NCBI GenBank assembly: GCA_963971305.1 | Contig: CAXARO010001820.1 | Span: forward strand, 1-64,000 | Length of the DNA stretch: 64,000 nucleotides | Source: Arcuatula senhousia | Taxonomy: Eukaryota > Mollusca > Bivalvia > Mytilida > Mytilidae | Direction: 5' to 3' | Shown here: positions 51,640-61,805 of the stretch, piece after piece | Layout of the letters: the number at the start of each line of letters is the position of its first letter | Numbering within the stretch: position 1 is the first letter of the stretch | The notes under the pieces: model-generated | Told to the model about the DNA's origin: nothing | What the model saw: only the letters and a program-made list of their open reading frames with translations | The model's database searches: none | Translations under genes and position numbers: made by a program

Positions 51640-52370
51640 CCAAGGTTATCACAATTTTATAAGATGTGTTTTAATGCACCTAGGTCTTATAGGGTGTCGG
51701 TTTAACTGATGGGGGAATACCGAAGTACCGGGTAACAACATACCATTGTCAGGTAGCTGATGAACTAAATTACAGGCGGACAACCCGTTTTTATAAGTTA
51801 CAAAGTTGTAAATGGACTTTTCGTATTTTGCAGTTTGTAGTTGAGTTAAACTCCTGCCCAAAAAGACATCTTTTCAAGTTTTGACCGTTTCTATAGCATA
51901 AAGCTTGTCCTAAGAGGTCTAAAGAGTGAGTGTCAGTTGGTTTTTCACCCCCTAGCGATGAACATGAAGTGGATGATAAAATGAACATGAGATGGTGATT
52001 AGAAATATGGGGTGGGATACGGAACAAAGGAACAGTAAATTTTAAAAACAACATGAAAAGGTTTGAGGTGGGTACGGGCAAAAGATTTAGCCCATGTGGT
52101 GCACTTCTAGTCGATTCACAATGGAATCTTTAACGTGCATAAAGCGTATTACTCTTTCAACACATTGGCCTACTATGGCCAGCGGTCAGGGTTTCCGTAT
52201 TGTAGACCTGACGGGCGAGGGTCACCCTATTCAGCCACCTAAGGTACACACCTGGTCGCTTGGTGTGAGATGAGCATTAACCCGATTTCAGAATTCCAAG
52301 GCCCTTCGCTGCCTTTTACGACAGGTTGTGCTCTGCTGTTGGCCTATTTGCCACCCGGGCAAAACGCTTG
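51640..52370. repeat. Unidentified composite repeat
   Basis: ATCTTTAACGTGCATAAAGC and a following ATTACTCTTTCAACACAT phrase resemble the SINE body at 46335. The rest, including TGTAGACCTGACGGGCGAGG and GCCACCCGGGCAAAACG, has a transposon-like look, but I cannot name it. No coding exon is seen. Confidence 0.35.
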
Positions 52371-53039
52371 TCTTAATGTACTTTATAAAATTTGACTCGG
52401 TGTATTACCGACTACTGTTAATGCTTGAACAAATATATAAATAAATTCACGGTGTGTGATTTTTAACAAAGGAAAGTAAAACGATAAAGAACAGGTTTGA
52501 AAAAAGAACACCCTATAAGACTATCGGAGTAAAATGTTAACAACCGCATTTGTGTTGACTAATTTCGGACATTTTCAAAGAAATTATTGTTCTATTTGTT
52601 TTAATATCACCTTGGTCTAAAAGCACAACACGTGTCATGTCCGTTGGATATATATTTACAATATAACATGCTTGACTATTATTTATTTGGACAACAAATT
52701 AACTATGCATCATCAGACTCCGAAGAGTTGACGCCAATCGCTTATATTCTTAAAATGTTTAATAAATACAATTAAATAATTATGTCGAATATTGCTTTTA
52801 CTAGTTTTAATCCGTCAAGACCATTGGTGCAAGTATTATTATATTCAATTCATCGCGTTGGTAACGAGTCAATTATTTCGGAAATCGCATTTAATTCATA
52901 CCTAAAAGACAAAGAAACTTAGGTTTCGCAAAATCTTGTAATTAATACTTCTATTGGAACCAACTTCTCACGAGTCCATTAACCAGGTGTGAACATGTTC
53001 ATTTCAATTTCTACATAAACGTTTTGATACACCCCCTAA
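52371..53039. other. No gene seen
   Basis: AT-rich sequence; nothing recognised. Confidence 0.4.
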
Positions 53040-53190
53040 CAAATTGAACCCAAGTAAGAGTATGAATAGGAGTATAACTACGACTATGATAGTTTCCGAA
53101 AAAGTCTACTAGTAAATAAACCGGAGTTAATGAGGAATTGTAAACTCGCTTCTCAAATCACAATTAAATATTTTCATATTACAAAAATGT

Positions 53191-54209
53191 ATAACGATGT
53201 CTTGGAAAAGGACGGGCTATGTTTTGTTCCCTTTAAAAAAATGAAATTTGATGCTCAAATATTGATTAATTTGATATTAAGTCATGAAAATTAATAAATC
53301 TACATGTTTGAAACAAAGAAATGATATGTAACGGGGATGAAATAATCTTACTGATGATCTCCCTTGAATCAGAGACTTTTGTGATGTATCAATGTTTCAG
53401 TGGAATACGACTTCTATGAATGATTGTAAAAGACATTTGAACGTTATATTTCTTTAATTTGAGGATAACTACCAGCCGTGAAGATAGTGCATGTGATGAA
53501 CTTTGCTGTATTTTTGGAACTTACATACCATGGAAAAATCTACTTATGAACTATTGAACTGTTAAATTTGAAATTTGTACTGGGTTCGATCTGAACCATG
53601 GGATGACTAAATTGTCCCGATCTTTCGGCCTTCAACGGGTGCCAGATTTTCTCGTATGTTAACGAGTGGCATGGCATTCTTTGAATTTAAAAATTATGAT
53701 TTTCGGCTGCATTGTTGAAATAATAATATGTATTAGTTATAGTCTTTTGATAATAAAGTATCTGAACATCTATGGAGTATTGCCTGCTGCCTAAGCTCGA
53801 TCCCTGTGGACGAACCGTACTCGACAGTTCGCCAGACACAGACCTGGTGTGGCACATCCGACCCTCCTGTTACAGATAAAATATTCGTTTAGCCTTTGAT
53901 CAAACTTGATGAAAAAGTGGCTTTTTCTCATAATTACTAACTATTTGGAATATTTTTGTGTTTTTGGCTGTAATAACTACTAGTATGAGCGGAAAAGCGA
54001 CCCACAAAAATATTTTGATAGATTTCACAGTTTTATTGTTTTTTGCACGCCATATGTCAAATTTGCAATAAGATTTTGCCCTTTCCAAACAATATAACTT
54101 CTGAATCACAAAATCACATCGTTATAATTAAATATTCCAATTTTGAAAAAAAATGTCTAATTTAGGGGACTCAATCCTGCTCTTATCCTATCTTGTCCTT
54201 TTGTAGCAT
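53191..54209. other. No gene seen
   Basis: A single GGGTTCGATCTGAACC at 53582 is B-box-like but without an A box. No repeat or exon is recognised. Confidence 0.35.
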
Positions 54210-54275
54210 ACTTAGAATTAAAAACCCGAACTGACGATTCATTATTTATAAAACAAATATTTACATGATTTACAC

Positions 54276-54652
54276 GCTTTACACGATTTATACAGTTTGG
54301 TAATGTAAAAACATTTGATTGTGAATTGAAAAGCGGGTTAACAATTCTTATGGCATTTTGAACAAGACATTTTTCGATTTGCATGAAGCAGCAATCCCTG
54401 ACTCTTTTGTTTATATCTCAGATGAGCAAAGACGTAGGTTTTATAAATTATACATAAGAATAATAAAATTTCCACAGAAAAGCTATTTTAAGTCGATCTT
54501 AACAAAGAAATGAAATCAACCAATGAACTAAACAAAATAATTAGTTACGCTATAGACATACAAATACAGGAGTTAATGAAGAATTGTTAACCCGCTTTTC
54601 AATTCACAATCAAATGTTTTTACATTACCAAACTGTATAAATCGTGTAAAGC
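54276..54652. repeat. Perfect 73-bp inverted repeat (foldback)
   Basis: 54276-54348 and 54580-54652 are exact inverted copies (73 of 73) around a 231-bp spacer. Perfect arms imply a recent event or active conversion. A minus-strand frame of 75 codons over the left arm is not recognised. Confidence 0.92.
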
Positions 54653-54796
54653 TGTGAAGCATCCTTAGATAGAAATTATGTTTCTTTTACGTATATAAAT
54701 AATTGGCATTTTGAACAAGACATTTTTCGATTTGCATGAAGCAGCAATCCCTGACTCTTTTGTTTATATCTCAGATGAGCAAAGACGTAGGTTTTA
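54351..54796 (+). repeat. 93-bp direct duplication
   Basis: 54351-54443 recurs at 54704-54796, apparently without change. It begins TGGCATTTTGAACAAG and ends ATCTCAGATGAGCAAAGACG plus TAGGTTTTA. The end resembles the ISISQM codons at the Penelope-like RT C-terminus. One copy lies in the spacer of the inverted repeat and one outside it. Confidence 0.8.
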
Positions 54797-55079
54797 AGAG
54801 GCTGTCCAAGCAAAACCCAGGCAATAGCTGACACATGACAATTTTTTTTTTAATTTTCATTGATTTCACATTAGGTTTACATCCATTCCCCAAAACGAAG
54901 GCAGATTTTTGGTCTAGTAAAGTGATAACTTAGATATAATTTATATAGAATGCATTAAAGGGAGATAACTCTTGCATATTTGCAAAATTTGGTTGCTTTG
55001 TACATGTAATTCATTTTCCACGAAAGTCTTAAAAAACGTTTACAATCCCCAAAGGACAAATTCACATAGTTCTTGGAGC

Positions 55080-55400
55080 GTAAAAATAGGGTAAATGTGA
55101 TATGGCATGGTATCGGTTGTAAAAGATCACACTGTTACATATCTGTATGCCAAATATCAGATGCCCAGTAATTTTACTTTTAGCAATCACAGAGTCATTT
55201 AAGTTTGAAAATCGGGTCAGGTACCAGTTGCCTAGACCTCAACCAAAAGTGTATGAGACTAAATACCATATGCCTAAGTATCATACTTTTCTAAAAGTTA
55301 TTGTTCACAAAAGATTTTCAAAAAGGTAGTCGCCGCCGTTGCTGCTGGAAATATTGTAATATAAAGTAATACCCACTGTTTTTCAGAGGCGATACAATTA
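55080..55400 (-). repeat. Family B fragment, minus strand
   Basis: AAGTATCATACTTTTCTAAA and TTGTTCACAAAAGATTTTC are worn inverses of the copy 5 core. GTCGCCGCCGTTGCTGC at 55330 is the inverted triplet patch. Confidence 0.55.
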
Positions 55401-56107
55401 CAAAAGACACTTACTATGCATGCTCTATACCTTTTTTTTATATCTTTGAAATTTTACATGGGCAGTCATCTCAGTCACGACAAAAAATGATTTAAATTTT
55501 CAAATTATTTATTTATTAACTCGAATGTAGCCACTAATTGGTGTAAAACAACGTGACTGGTGATTGTTTTATAAGTTGTTGTCTGTCTGCTGTAGTGATA
55601 TGATAACGTGGGTATTCTTTTTGTGCGTCATAACCGGTTTTGTATAACTATCAGATTCGAAGAATGCAACGAAAAGGAGGATTGGGTTGGCTTCATGAAA
55701 CCTGGTGTAACCGTTTAAGTTCGTTGTAACCCTGAGTTCTTTTTTTCCATATATATAACGCGTTATTTCTGCCTAACCCCATGTTTCAAAATGATTGTCC
55801 ATATGATCAATGAATTGTGATTAAGTTTCCAAGCATTCTTTAAATTTTAGTCGAGTGGAATTACAATCAGTGTGTCACATGTTTTATCAATTTGTCAATT
55901 ATCTGTTGGCTCCTCCCCGGGCTCTTCCCTTGCGCTTTGCACAATCCAATACTCTTTTCTTTCAAATTGAAAATGACAATATTCTATTTAATTACCTGTT
56001 TAAAATTAGTTTAAATTATGACATTTTGATTCGATATAATCATTTCTAACTAGACGAATTGTGATGATACATAAACTTTGTATTTCTCACTTCGTAAATT
56101 TTACAGA
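55401..56107 (+). other. 5' flank of the fibrinogen-domain gene
   Basis: No gene is seen. TTTTACAG directly before the ATG at 56108 could be the acceptor of a 5' UTR intron, so the promoter may lie further upstream. Confidence 0.4.
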
Positions 56108-56521
56108 ATGAAACTTTGCGTGATTATTCTATTTCTTAAATTGTCATATGCACAATTATCAAATAGGACCACAACCGAGAACATTTTTGTAGAGGAAAGA
56201 GCTTTGTACAGCACACCGCATACAACTGTAAGTGATGTAAACACTGCAATCAAATGTGCAATGCTGTGCAGCAGAAATCCTAAATGTTGTGGCTTTACTC
56301 AAGAAACATCAACCTTCAGCTGCCTCCTGTTTGATAATCAAACATCAAACAATTGTCAGAATACAACCGATGGCAGTGTGGAATTACAGTATGTTAAACA
56401 GCTGTCAGATTGCAGTGAGTTACCACCAGACCAGCCCAGTGGAGTCTGCAGAGTGTATCCATCGAGGCAGACTGCCGTGTTGGTTTATTGTGAAATGAAT
56501 GACGCCGGAGGTGGATGGACG
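56108..56521 (+). pseudogene. Fibrinogen-domain gene, exon 1 (138 codons)
   Basis: Starts at the Met of the signal peptide. An upstream in-frame Met at 56078 would bury the signal, so 56108 is preferred. It holds the PAN-like segment and the fibrinogen start (DCSELPPDQPSGVCRVYP, CEMNDAGGGWT). Donor GTAGGT, phase 0. Intact. Confidence 0.82.
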
Positions 56522-56940
56522 GTAGGTTGTAATTAAGTAGTTATGATTATTTTGAACAAATTTTAGAACGAAGCTTTCCTATAGAAATTTGCTGGCTATA
56601 CAAATTCCTGTTTTATTTTGCTACGACAAAATGTCTTGAGTAAAGGATTTTAATACAATATGGTAAATTTATTTAGCTTGAAGGTAAACATAATACGACA
56701 TGTGCAAGTGCTTATTTTCTATCCCCATAAAAATTATAAGTAAATGTTTTTGATTTCTTAGCCTAGTCAAAATTTTCGAAAACATTAAAAAACGAATATT
56801 CGAAACTATTTAATTTTTTGTCGGATGAGGTCGTCAACGCATGTCCTTCTACATAACAAGATTCGATGCAGAATGCTATACAAAAAACAATTCAGTGTGT
56901 CAATAAAGAGTAGTATTGTACTGTACGTCTTTGATTTTAG

Positions 56941-57037
56941 GTTTTACAACGGAGACATAATGGCAGTGAAAACTTCTACCGTTTCTGGACTGATTATAAG
57001 ACATGATTTGGGGATTTTGAGAACGAATTCTGGCTAG
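56941..57037 (+). pseudogene. Fibrinogen-domain gene, exon 2 with premature stop
   Basis: Acceptor TGATTTTAG, then VLQRRHNGSENFYRFWTDYK and T, a TGA at 57004-57006, then FGDFENEFWL. Reading continues in the family sequence after the stop, so this is a point nonsense change. Donor GTATGT, phase 1. Confidence 0.85.
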
Positions 57038-57230
57038 GTATGTAACTAATTCAATTACTCGTAATGACAGACTTTAAATACAAGGTATGTAAATAATTCA
57101 ATTACTAGTAATGACAGACTTGTAAATACAAGGTATGTAACTTATTCAATTACTTGTAATGACGAACTTTTAAATACAAAGTATGTTACTAATTAAATTA
57201 CTTGTACTGACGAACTTTTAAATACTAGCA
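57038..57230 (+). repeat. Four-copy 47-48 bp repeat starting at the exon 2 donor
   Basis: Units begin at 57038, 57085, 57133 and 57181, each with GTATGT and then ATTCAATTAC-like and AATGAC phrases. The first GTATGT is the splice donor itself. Three more potential donors (two preceded by CAAG, one by CAAA) follow in the intron. Confidence 0.85.
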
Positions 57231-57529
57231 AAAGTATCGCTCGTCCTATTGTTAAAAGATTTTTCAGAGAACAAGGACAAAAGCTTTCATATCAATACTG
57301 ATAATTTGAAGATAAAAAATTATTTCATTTAATTAACATTTATGTACCCTTCATACATTTTCTCATGTAAAAATATTGAGTGACCTATTTGAGACAAACC
57401 TTATATCTTAATATTTGATATAATATAGAATGGATGTGGTGAGCTGCCAAGTAAGAAGGGGTGTCCGTGTGCCAACAGTGATGAAAATCATCTTTTTAAA
57501 GCCGTTGAAACCGGAAAATTCAGCATAGG

Positions 57530-57617
57530 GTTGAGCTTGAATCAAACCAATACCCTGTCATCTTTGGCAACTTCGCCTGCACTGTGTCCAGCGCCTTAGA
57601 CCACTAGATCACCTAGG
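57530..57617 (-). repeat. tRNA-like (SINE head) remnant in intron 2
   Basis: The minus strand has A-box-like TGATCTAGTGGTCTAAGGCG and B-box-like GGTTTGATTC. It is worn; no body or target duplication was defined. Confidence 0.5.
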
Positions 57618-57794
57618 CTAGATAAAAATCTAGCTCTAATATTTACCACTTTTATTTTTTATATTTATAAAAGGAATAATTTTTAGAATTAAAATAATCA
57701 CATACACTTGCAATTGTGTTTGATTAAGTATTTGTAAGCAATATTCATGTAAGTTAAAGACATTTCCTTCCTTTTCCGTTCTTTTTATTTACAG

Positions 57795-57961
57795 GAAACG
57801 ACATCATTCATACCATTACGTCACAGAAGCATTACAAAGTCCGGTTTGACCTTGAGGATATTGATAGTCTGACTGCCTATATGCTGAATACCAGAATTTC
57901 CACGTAGACAATGAAGCCATGAACTACGGTTTGAATATTTCCGGCTATTCTGGAACTGCAG
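57795..57961 (+). pseudogene. Fibrinogen-domain gene, exon 3 with 2-bp insertion
   Basis: Acceptor TTTACAG. It reads GNDIIHTITSQKHYKVRFDL and EDIDSLTAYM, then falls out of frame at TATAT (57878-57882) and meets a stop at 57904-57906. Skipping two bases restores NFHVDNEAMNYGLNISGYSG. The donor GTTATA is poor. Confidence 0.8.
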
Positions 57962-58034
57962 GTTATAACAATGTTAACAGATTACACTCAATGTATTGTT
58001 CGCCAAGTTTAACTCAAGTTATGTTATTATAATT

Positions 58035-58470
58035 GGGGGGGGGCATTTATTTCCGAACCATAACTCAAAAGTTGTCAACTGATTTTGATGCAACTTTGGG
58101 ATATTGTTACTTATCATAATAAGAGGAACCTATTGATTTTGGGTAAACCCGCTCAAGGTAAAGGTCTTGCACGAACAGAAATACGTTAGAAAATCTATTG
58201 AAATAAAGGTTTCCGGACCATAACTCAAAATGTTGTCAACCCATTTTAATAAAACTTAGGGATACTTTTCCATATCATAAGAGGAGGAATCCTGTAATTT
58301 TTTGTTTCAATTCCGTCAAGTGGCAGACAAACCTTACAAAATTTGTTTAATTAAAGGTTTCCGGAACCAACAACTAAAAAAAAACCATTGTGAACTGATT
58401 TTAATTAAACTTGAGGATAACGTAACATACCATATGAAGATAAAATCTATTGAGTATAAAACAGAATTTA
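58035..58470 (+). repeat. Three tandem units of about 155-165 bp (family I)
   Basis: Units near 58047, 58207 and 58355 share CC(A)TAACTCAAAA, TTGTCAAC(T/C)(G/C)ATTTT and an AAACTT(A/G)GGGATA-type phrase. They belong to the same broad core type as families A-F. No cap is visible. Confidence 0.65.
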
Positions 58471-58897
58471 ATGTGGTCTTGACGTTCTGAGCGTTTCGAC
58501 ATTCTTGAGCCAAACGCTTCAAACAATCATAGAATAAACAGCAGCTATCGCGAATAAAATAGCAAATTTAACAACCAATACAAGACACGTGGGCATCTGG
58601 TTCAATAGTTTTGCTATTATTATAAAAAGGCAAATAGAAGGATGCTTTATACTGATTTATCTAACCAGCAAAAGCCCTTTTACTGACAAGAAAAAAATCT
58701 TTCAACTGATTCGTGTCTGCCTGGTAAAGGATAATTACGACAAGATATATGAAAACAATATTTAAATTTATTAAAAATCGATACGGTTGTACCTGGAATG
58801 AAAAATGTTCGTATAATTCTCTTTTGGTACATTTTGAATTTAAAACTGTTTTACAATAAAAATATCAAATACATAAGAAATACCTTTACCTCAGTAC

Positions 58898-59068
58898 AGG
58901 TGGAGGCTTGAAATGCCGTTTTCTACCAGCGATGCTGATAATGATTAGGCGACTAATTTATGTGACAGTGAGCTCAAAAGTGGATGATGCCATGTCCGCT
59001 ATACGGGTAGACTTAAACGTAATGTATGAACCCGGAGTGTCTCATGCCATGACAATGTATTGAAATCA
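58898..59068 (+). pseudogene. Ghost copy of the last fibrinogen exon
   Basis: It aligns with 59209-59400. TTTTCTACCAGCGATGCTG against TTTTCTACTAGAGATGTTG, then GATAATGA, and near the end GTATGAACCCGGAGTGTCTC against GTATCAACCTGAAGTGTCTT. Indels and stops (TAG at 58946) show it is dead. It marks an old exon or partial gene duplication. Confidence 0.75.
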
Positions 59069-59208
59069 TTGATTCGAAACAGCGTTGCTTGAAATGACCA
59101 TTTTTCGTGTAAGACTTCTTTAATATATTTTTTATTCATCCGCTATTTGAAAACTTTGAAATATCAAATACTGTAGAACTCTTTTCATTTACCTTAATTT
59201 TTATATAG

Positions 59209-59468
59209 GTAGTCCTGAAGAACTTGATTTTGCGACGAACGGCATTGTACCCTTTTCTACTAGAGATGTTGATAATGACAAATGGTCGTCCACATTAACA
59301 TGTTGCGATGACAGACAAGGTGCCTGGTGGTTTACCGACTGTGGTCTTAGTAACATCAATGGGATGTATCAACCTGAAGTGTCTTGGGCCACGGCAAGGT
59401 TTTGGTGGCCATGGAGAGGTGGAAATAGCCTGGCTAAAACTAGGATGATGATAAAACCTGCATTATAA
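59209..59468 (+). pseudogene. Fibrinogen-domain gene, last exon (intact)
   Basis: Acceptor TTATATAG. It completes a Gly codon and reads SPEELDFATNGIVPFSTRD, VDNDKWSSTLTCCDDRQGA, WWFTDCGLSNINGMY, ending MMIKPAL and TAA. The Cys pair and Ca-site Asp residues are kept. Confidence 0.85.
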
Positions 59469-60040
59469 GCACGTATTGATTGAAGCTACTAGACTGATCT
59501 GAATCTGAACTAATTATCAGTTGTTAAAATGCCAATTTAATGTAATTGTTTTTTTCTCAAGGACACCTGTGAGGTCGAGATTCTTAGATAGCATTCAGAC
59601 ATTTTCACTTGCTTTCTCAGACAATGAGGTCACATAAACCAGTAGTAGTAATTTTTCATAATTGTTTTTAGTAGATTTTTCTAATAAATTTTAGTTGCAT
59701 TGATATTTCTTTTTCTTTCCATTTTGGAAATGAATTGTTTGCAACATTTTAAACCCACCAACGTTGTCCTAACCCATAAGCGAATTTGAGATCAAGGTTA
59801 TACTTACAATTTTCAACTCTATCAGACAAGGACTATAAAAAGGATTGTTGTTTGAACTTAGTCGGACGGAGCAACGAGATAAAACATCTCTCTATTACGC
59901 TTGATGTCCGTCCGTCCGTGTCTATTTGTCTTGAAAATATCCGGAAAATAACTTGAAATACCTTAAAAGAATTAAACCACATTTGAACAGCTGTTTATTA
60001 TCACAAGGTAAAGGTAAAATTTGACAAAATTGATCAGTCG
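59469..60040 (+). other. 3' flank; one triplet-patch fragment
   Basis: AATAAA at 59683 is a candidate poly(A) signal. At 59870-59930, ACATCTCTC and GATGTCCGTCCGTCCGTGTC look like a cap and patch scrap of a hairpin-capped element. Confidence 0.45.
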
Positions 60041-60051
60041 TTGCAAATTAA

Positions 60052-60393
60052 ATTGTCTGGAATTTTGTTGTAATTTATATTTCTAACATCTGTGATGGTT
60101 AACGCTGCTGGTGGAGTTTTAATTCCCCTATTTCGGTCCACTCCGGCACTAACACTTTTGTGTTGACGAACTTATTAAAGCTATAAACTATCTGTTTTAA
60201 TCTACCCCAGACAATGGTTGGTCTTAGTCATAATCTGGTTTTTAGTTTTGGCATTTTGGGGTATAATTTTTCTAAGTATTCATACAGTTTTTGACATTTT
60301 AAATTTTAGTAGAGTGCATCTGGTGAGTCTTAAATAGACGAAACGCCCATCAGGCATAGAAAAAATAATTGTCTGGAACTTTGTTGTAATTTG
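60052..60393 (+). mobile_element. Retrozyme-like unit with decayed hammerhead
   Basis: The post-hammerhead phrase ATTGTCTGGAA(T/C)TTTGTTG occurs at 60052 and again at 60368, 316 bp apart. The hammerhead homologue lies just before the second (60314-60357). The same phrase follows the intact hammerhead at 45398. This looks like one monomer of a hammerhead-delimited element. Confidence 0.6.
60314..60357 (+). ncRNA. Decayed hammerhead ribozyme
   Basis: Stem II GTCT/AGAC and GAAA are kept. The essential core reads CTGGTGA instead of CTGATGA, stem III has a C-A mismatch, and stem I has an A-G mismatch. Predicted inactive. Confidence 0.75.
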
Positions 60394-60808
60394 TATATCC
60401 AGCAAAAATCTCCAAATATTAAACATGTTCTTTCGTAGTTAATAACTTCTTCGATTTACTGATATTTAAAAGTTATTACAATTGTACAGCATTCAACATG
60501 TATCAATGTTCATAGGACCTATTAAAATTCATAATCAATAAATATTTAATAATGATAATAAGTGCAAATTCCATAAAAAAGACCAAAAACAAATAAACTC
60601 CGATAAAGACTAATGAAAACTAATAAAGAATACATCGATGCATAGCTTTATTCATGAATAATAAACTTATCGATTAACACTTAAAATAGAATAAAAAGAT
60701 GAGCCCTGTTGACACGTTGACAATGTGGGGAGAGGGAAACAGTTAAACATTATTGATTACATTGTGATCTTTACACGGAATGTAGACAAAAACTACAAAC
60801 ACGACTTA
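60394..60808. other. No gene seen
   Basis: AT-rich flank of the hammerhead array; nothing recognised. Confidence 0.4.
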
Positions 60809-60982
60809 CGAGTACTGGCATATGTGTTGGAAAGACACAGTTTACATATTTCCAAAATTTGACAACGTTTGGCCGTTTCTTTAAAAAATGATAAATTTAT
60901 GTTTGGTCATTGTTGTAATATTCTTGGCATTTTTTTAAAATCAAATCTAATATTCTACCGGTTTTCCAAGTTTCTACTCCTA

Positions 60983-61024
60983 GCGTGTCTGATGAAGGTT
61001 AATCCAGAAAAGCGCTTCACACGC
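60983..61024 (+). ncRNA. Hammerhead ribozyme 1 of 5 (390-bp array)
   Basis: Stem I is GCGTGT/ACACGC (six perfect pairs). The core is CTGATGA at 60989-60995 and GAAA at 61007-61010. Stem II is only GG/CC plus an A-A contact around TTAAT. Stem III is AAG/CTT with a two-base loop. Cleavage C is 61018. Outer pairing of TTTC and ACT (60971-60978) with AGT and GAAA (61025-61031) may extend stem I. Confidence 0.82.
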
Positions 61025-61373
61025 AGTGAAATTTTACTTTTGTATATTATTAAAATCATTTCAATATGTGGATCGTGTCTTTTTGGCCCATATTCCATAT
61101 TCTTTCGTTTTTAATATTATTTCAGAGTTTGGCTTTAGTGCCGTGTGGAGGTCGTAGAAAGCTTCCCCGTGCTTCAGTTGTATGCTCTTATATATTTGCG
61201 AGTACTGGAATATGTGTTGGAAAGACACAGTTTACATATTTCCAAAATTTGACAACGTTTGGCTGTTTCTTTAAAAAATGATAAATTTATGTTTGGTCAT
61301 TGTTGTAATATTCTTGGCATTTTTTTTAAAATCAAATCTAATATTCTACCGGTTTTCCAAGTTTCTACTCCTA

Positions 61374-61415
61374 GTGTGTCTGATGAAGGTTAATCCAGAA
61401 AAGCGCTTCACACGC
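61374..61415 (+). ncRNA. Hammerhead ribozyme 2 of 5
   Basis: Same as copy 1, except stem I reads GTGTGT: one C-G pair becomes a G-U pair, so the fold is kept. Core and stem III are unchanged. Confidence 0.82.
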
Positions 61416-61763
61416 AGTGAAATTTTACTTTTGTATATTATTAAAATCATTTCAATATGTGGATCGTGTCTTTTTGGCCCATATTCCATATTCTTTCGTT
61501 TTTAATATTATTTCAGAGTTTGGCTTAAGTGCCGTGTGGAGGTCGTAGAAAGCTTCCCCGTGCTTCAGTTGTATGCTCTTATATATTTGCGAGTACTGGA
61601 ATATGTGTTGGAAAGACACAGTTTACATATTTCCAAAATTTGACAACGTTTGGCCGTTTCTTTAAAAAATGATAAATTTATGTTTGGTCATTGTTGTAAT
61701 ATTCTTGGCATTTTTTTAAAATCAAATCTAATATTCTACCGGTTTTCCAAGTTTCTACTCCTA

Positions 61764-61805
61764 GCGTGTCTGATGAAGGTTAATCCAGAAAAGCGCTTCA
61801 CACGC
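61764..61805 (+). ncRNA. Hammerhead ribozyme 3 of 5
   Basis: Identical to copy 1 across stem I, both core segments, stem II and stem III. Cleavage C is 61799. Confidence 0.82.

Larger units (their letters stand above)
50690..53190. repeat. Possible decayed foldback element of about 2.5 kb
   Basis: 50876-50945 and 53040-53115 are inverted copies; both contain TTTTTCGGAAACTA or its complement and CCTATTCATACTC or its complement. The outer flanks (50690-50875 and 53115-53190) resemble parts of the foldback at 54210-54652. Between the arms lie a Penelope-like fragment and composite repeats. Confidence 0.5.
56108..59468 (+). pseudogene. Secreted PAN/apple + fibrinogen C-terminal domain gene with two lesions
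   Basis: The exons are 56108-56521, 56941-57037, 57795-57961 and 59209-59468. Phases match (0, 1, 0-joined Gly codons) and introns follow GT-AG. The protein would have a signal peptide (MKLCVIILFLKLSYAQ), a Cys-rich PAN/apple-like segment (AIKCAMLCSRNPKCCGFT) and a fibrinogen domain: GGWTVLQRRHNGSENFYRFW, a Ca-site-like DVDNDKW and the end GAWWFTDCGLSNINGMY. Such fibrinogen-related proteins are lectin-like immune molecules in molluscs. Lesion 1 is TGA at 57004-57006, where the family has Gly (GGA). Lesion 2 is two extra bases (AT) near 57879-57882. Both fall in conserved stretches. The last exon is intact. It is a pseudogene or null allele, unless these are sequence errors. AATAAA lies at 59683. 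Confidence 0.82.

Noticed and set aside
53352..53380. CTGATGA as a further hammerhead
   Set aside because: No GAAA after a pairable stem II and no closing stem I. Similar lone CTGATGA matches at 47165 and 51752 fail for the same reason.
55855..56049. 64-codon frame upstream of the fibrinogen-domain gene
   Set aside because: No domain, no splice support and weak composition; the signal peptide begins at 56108.
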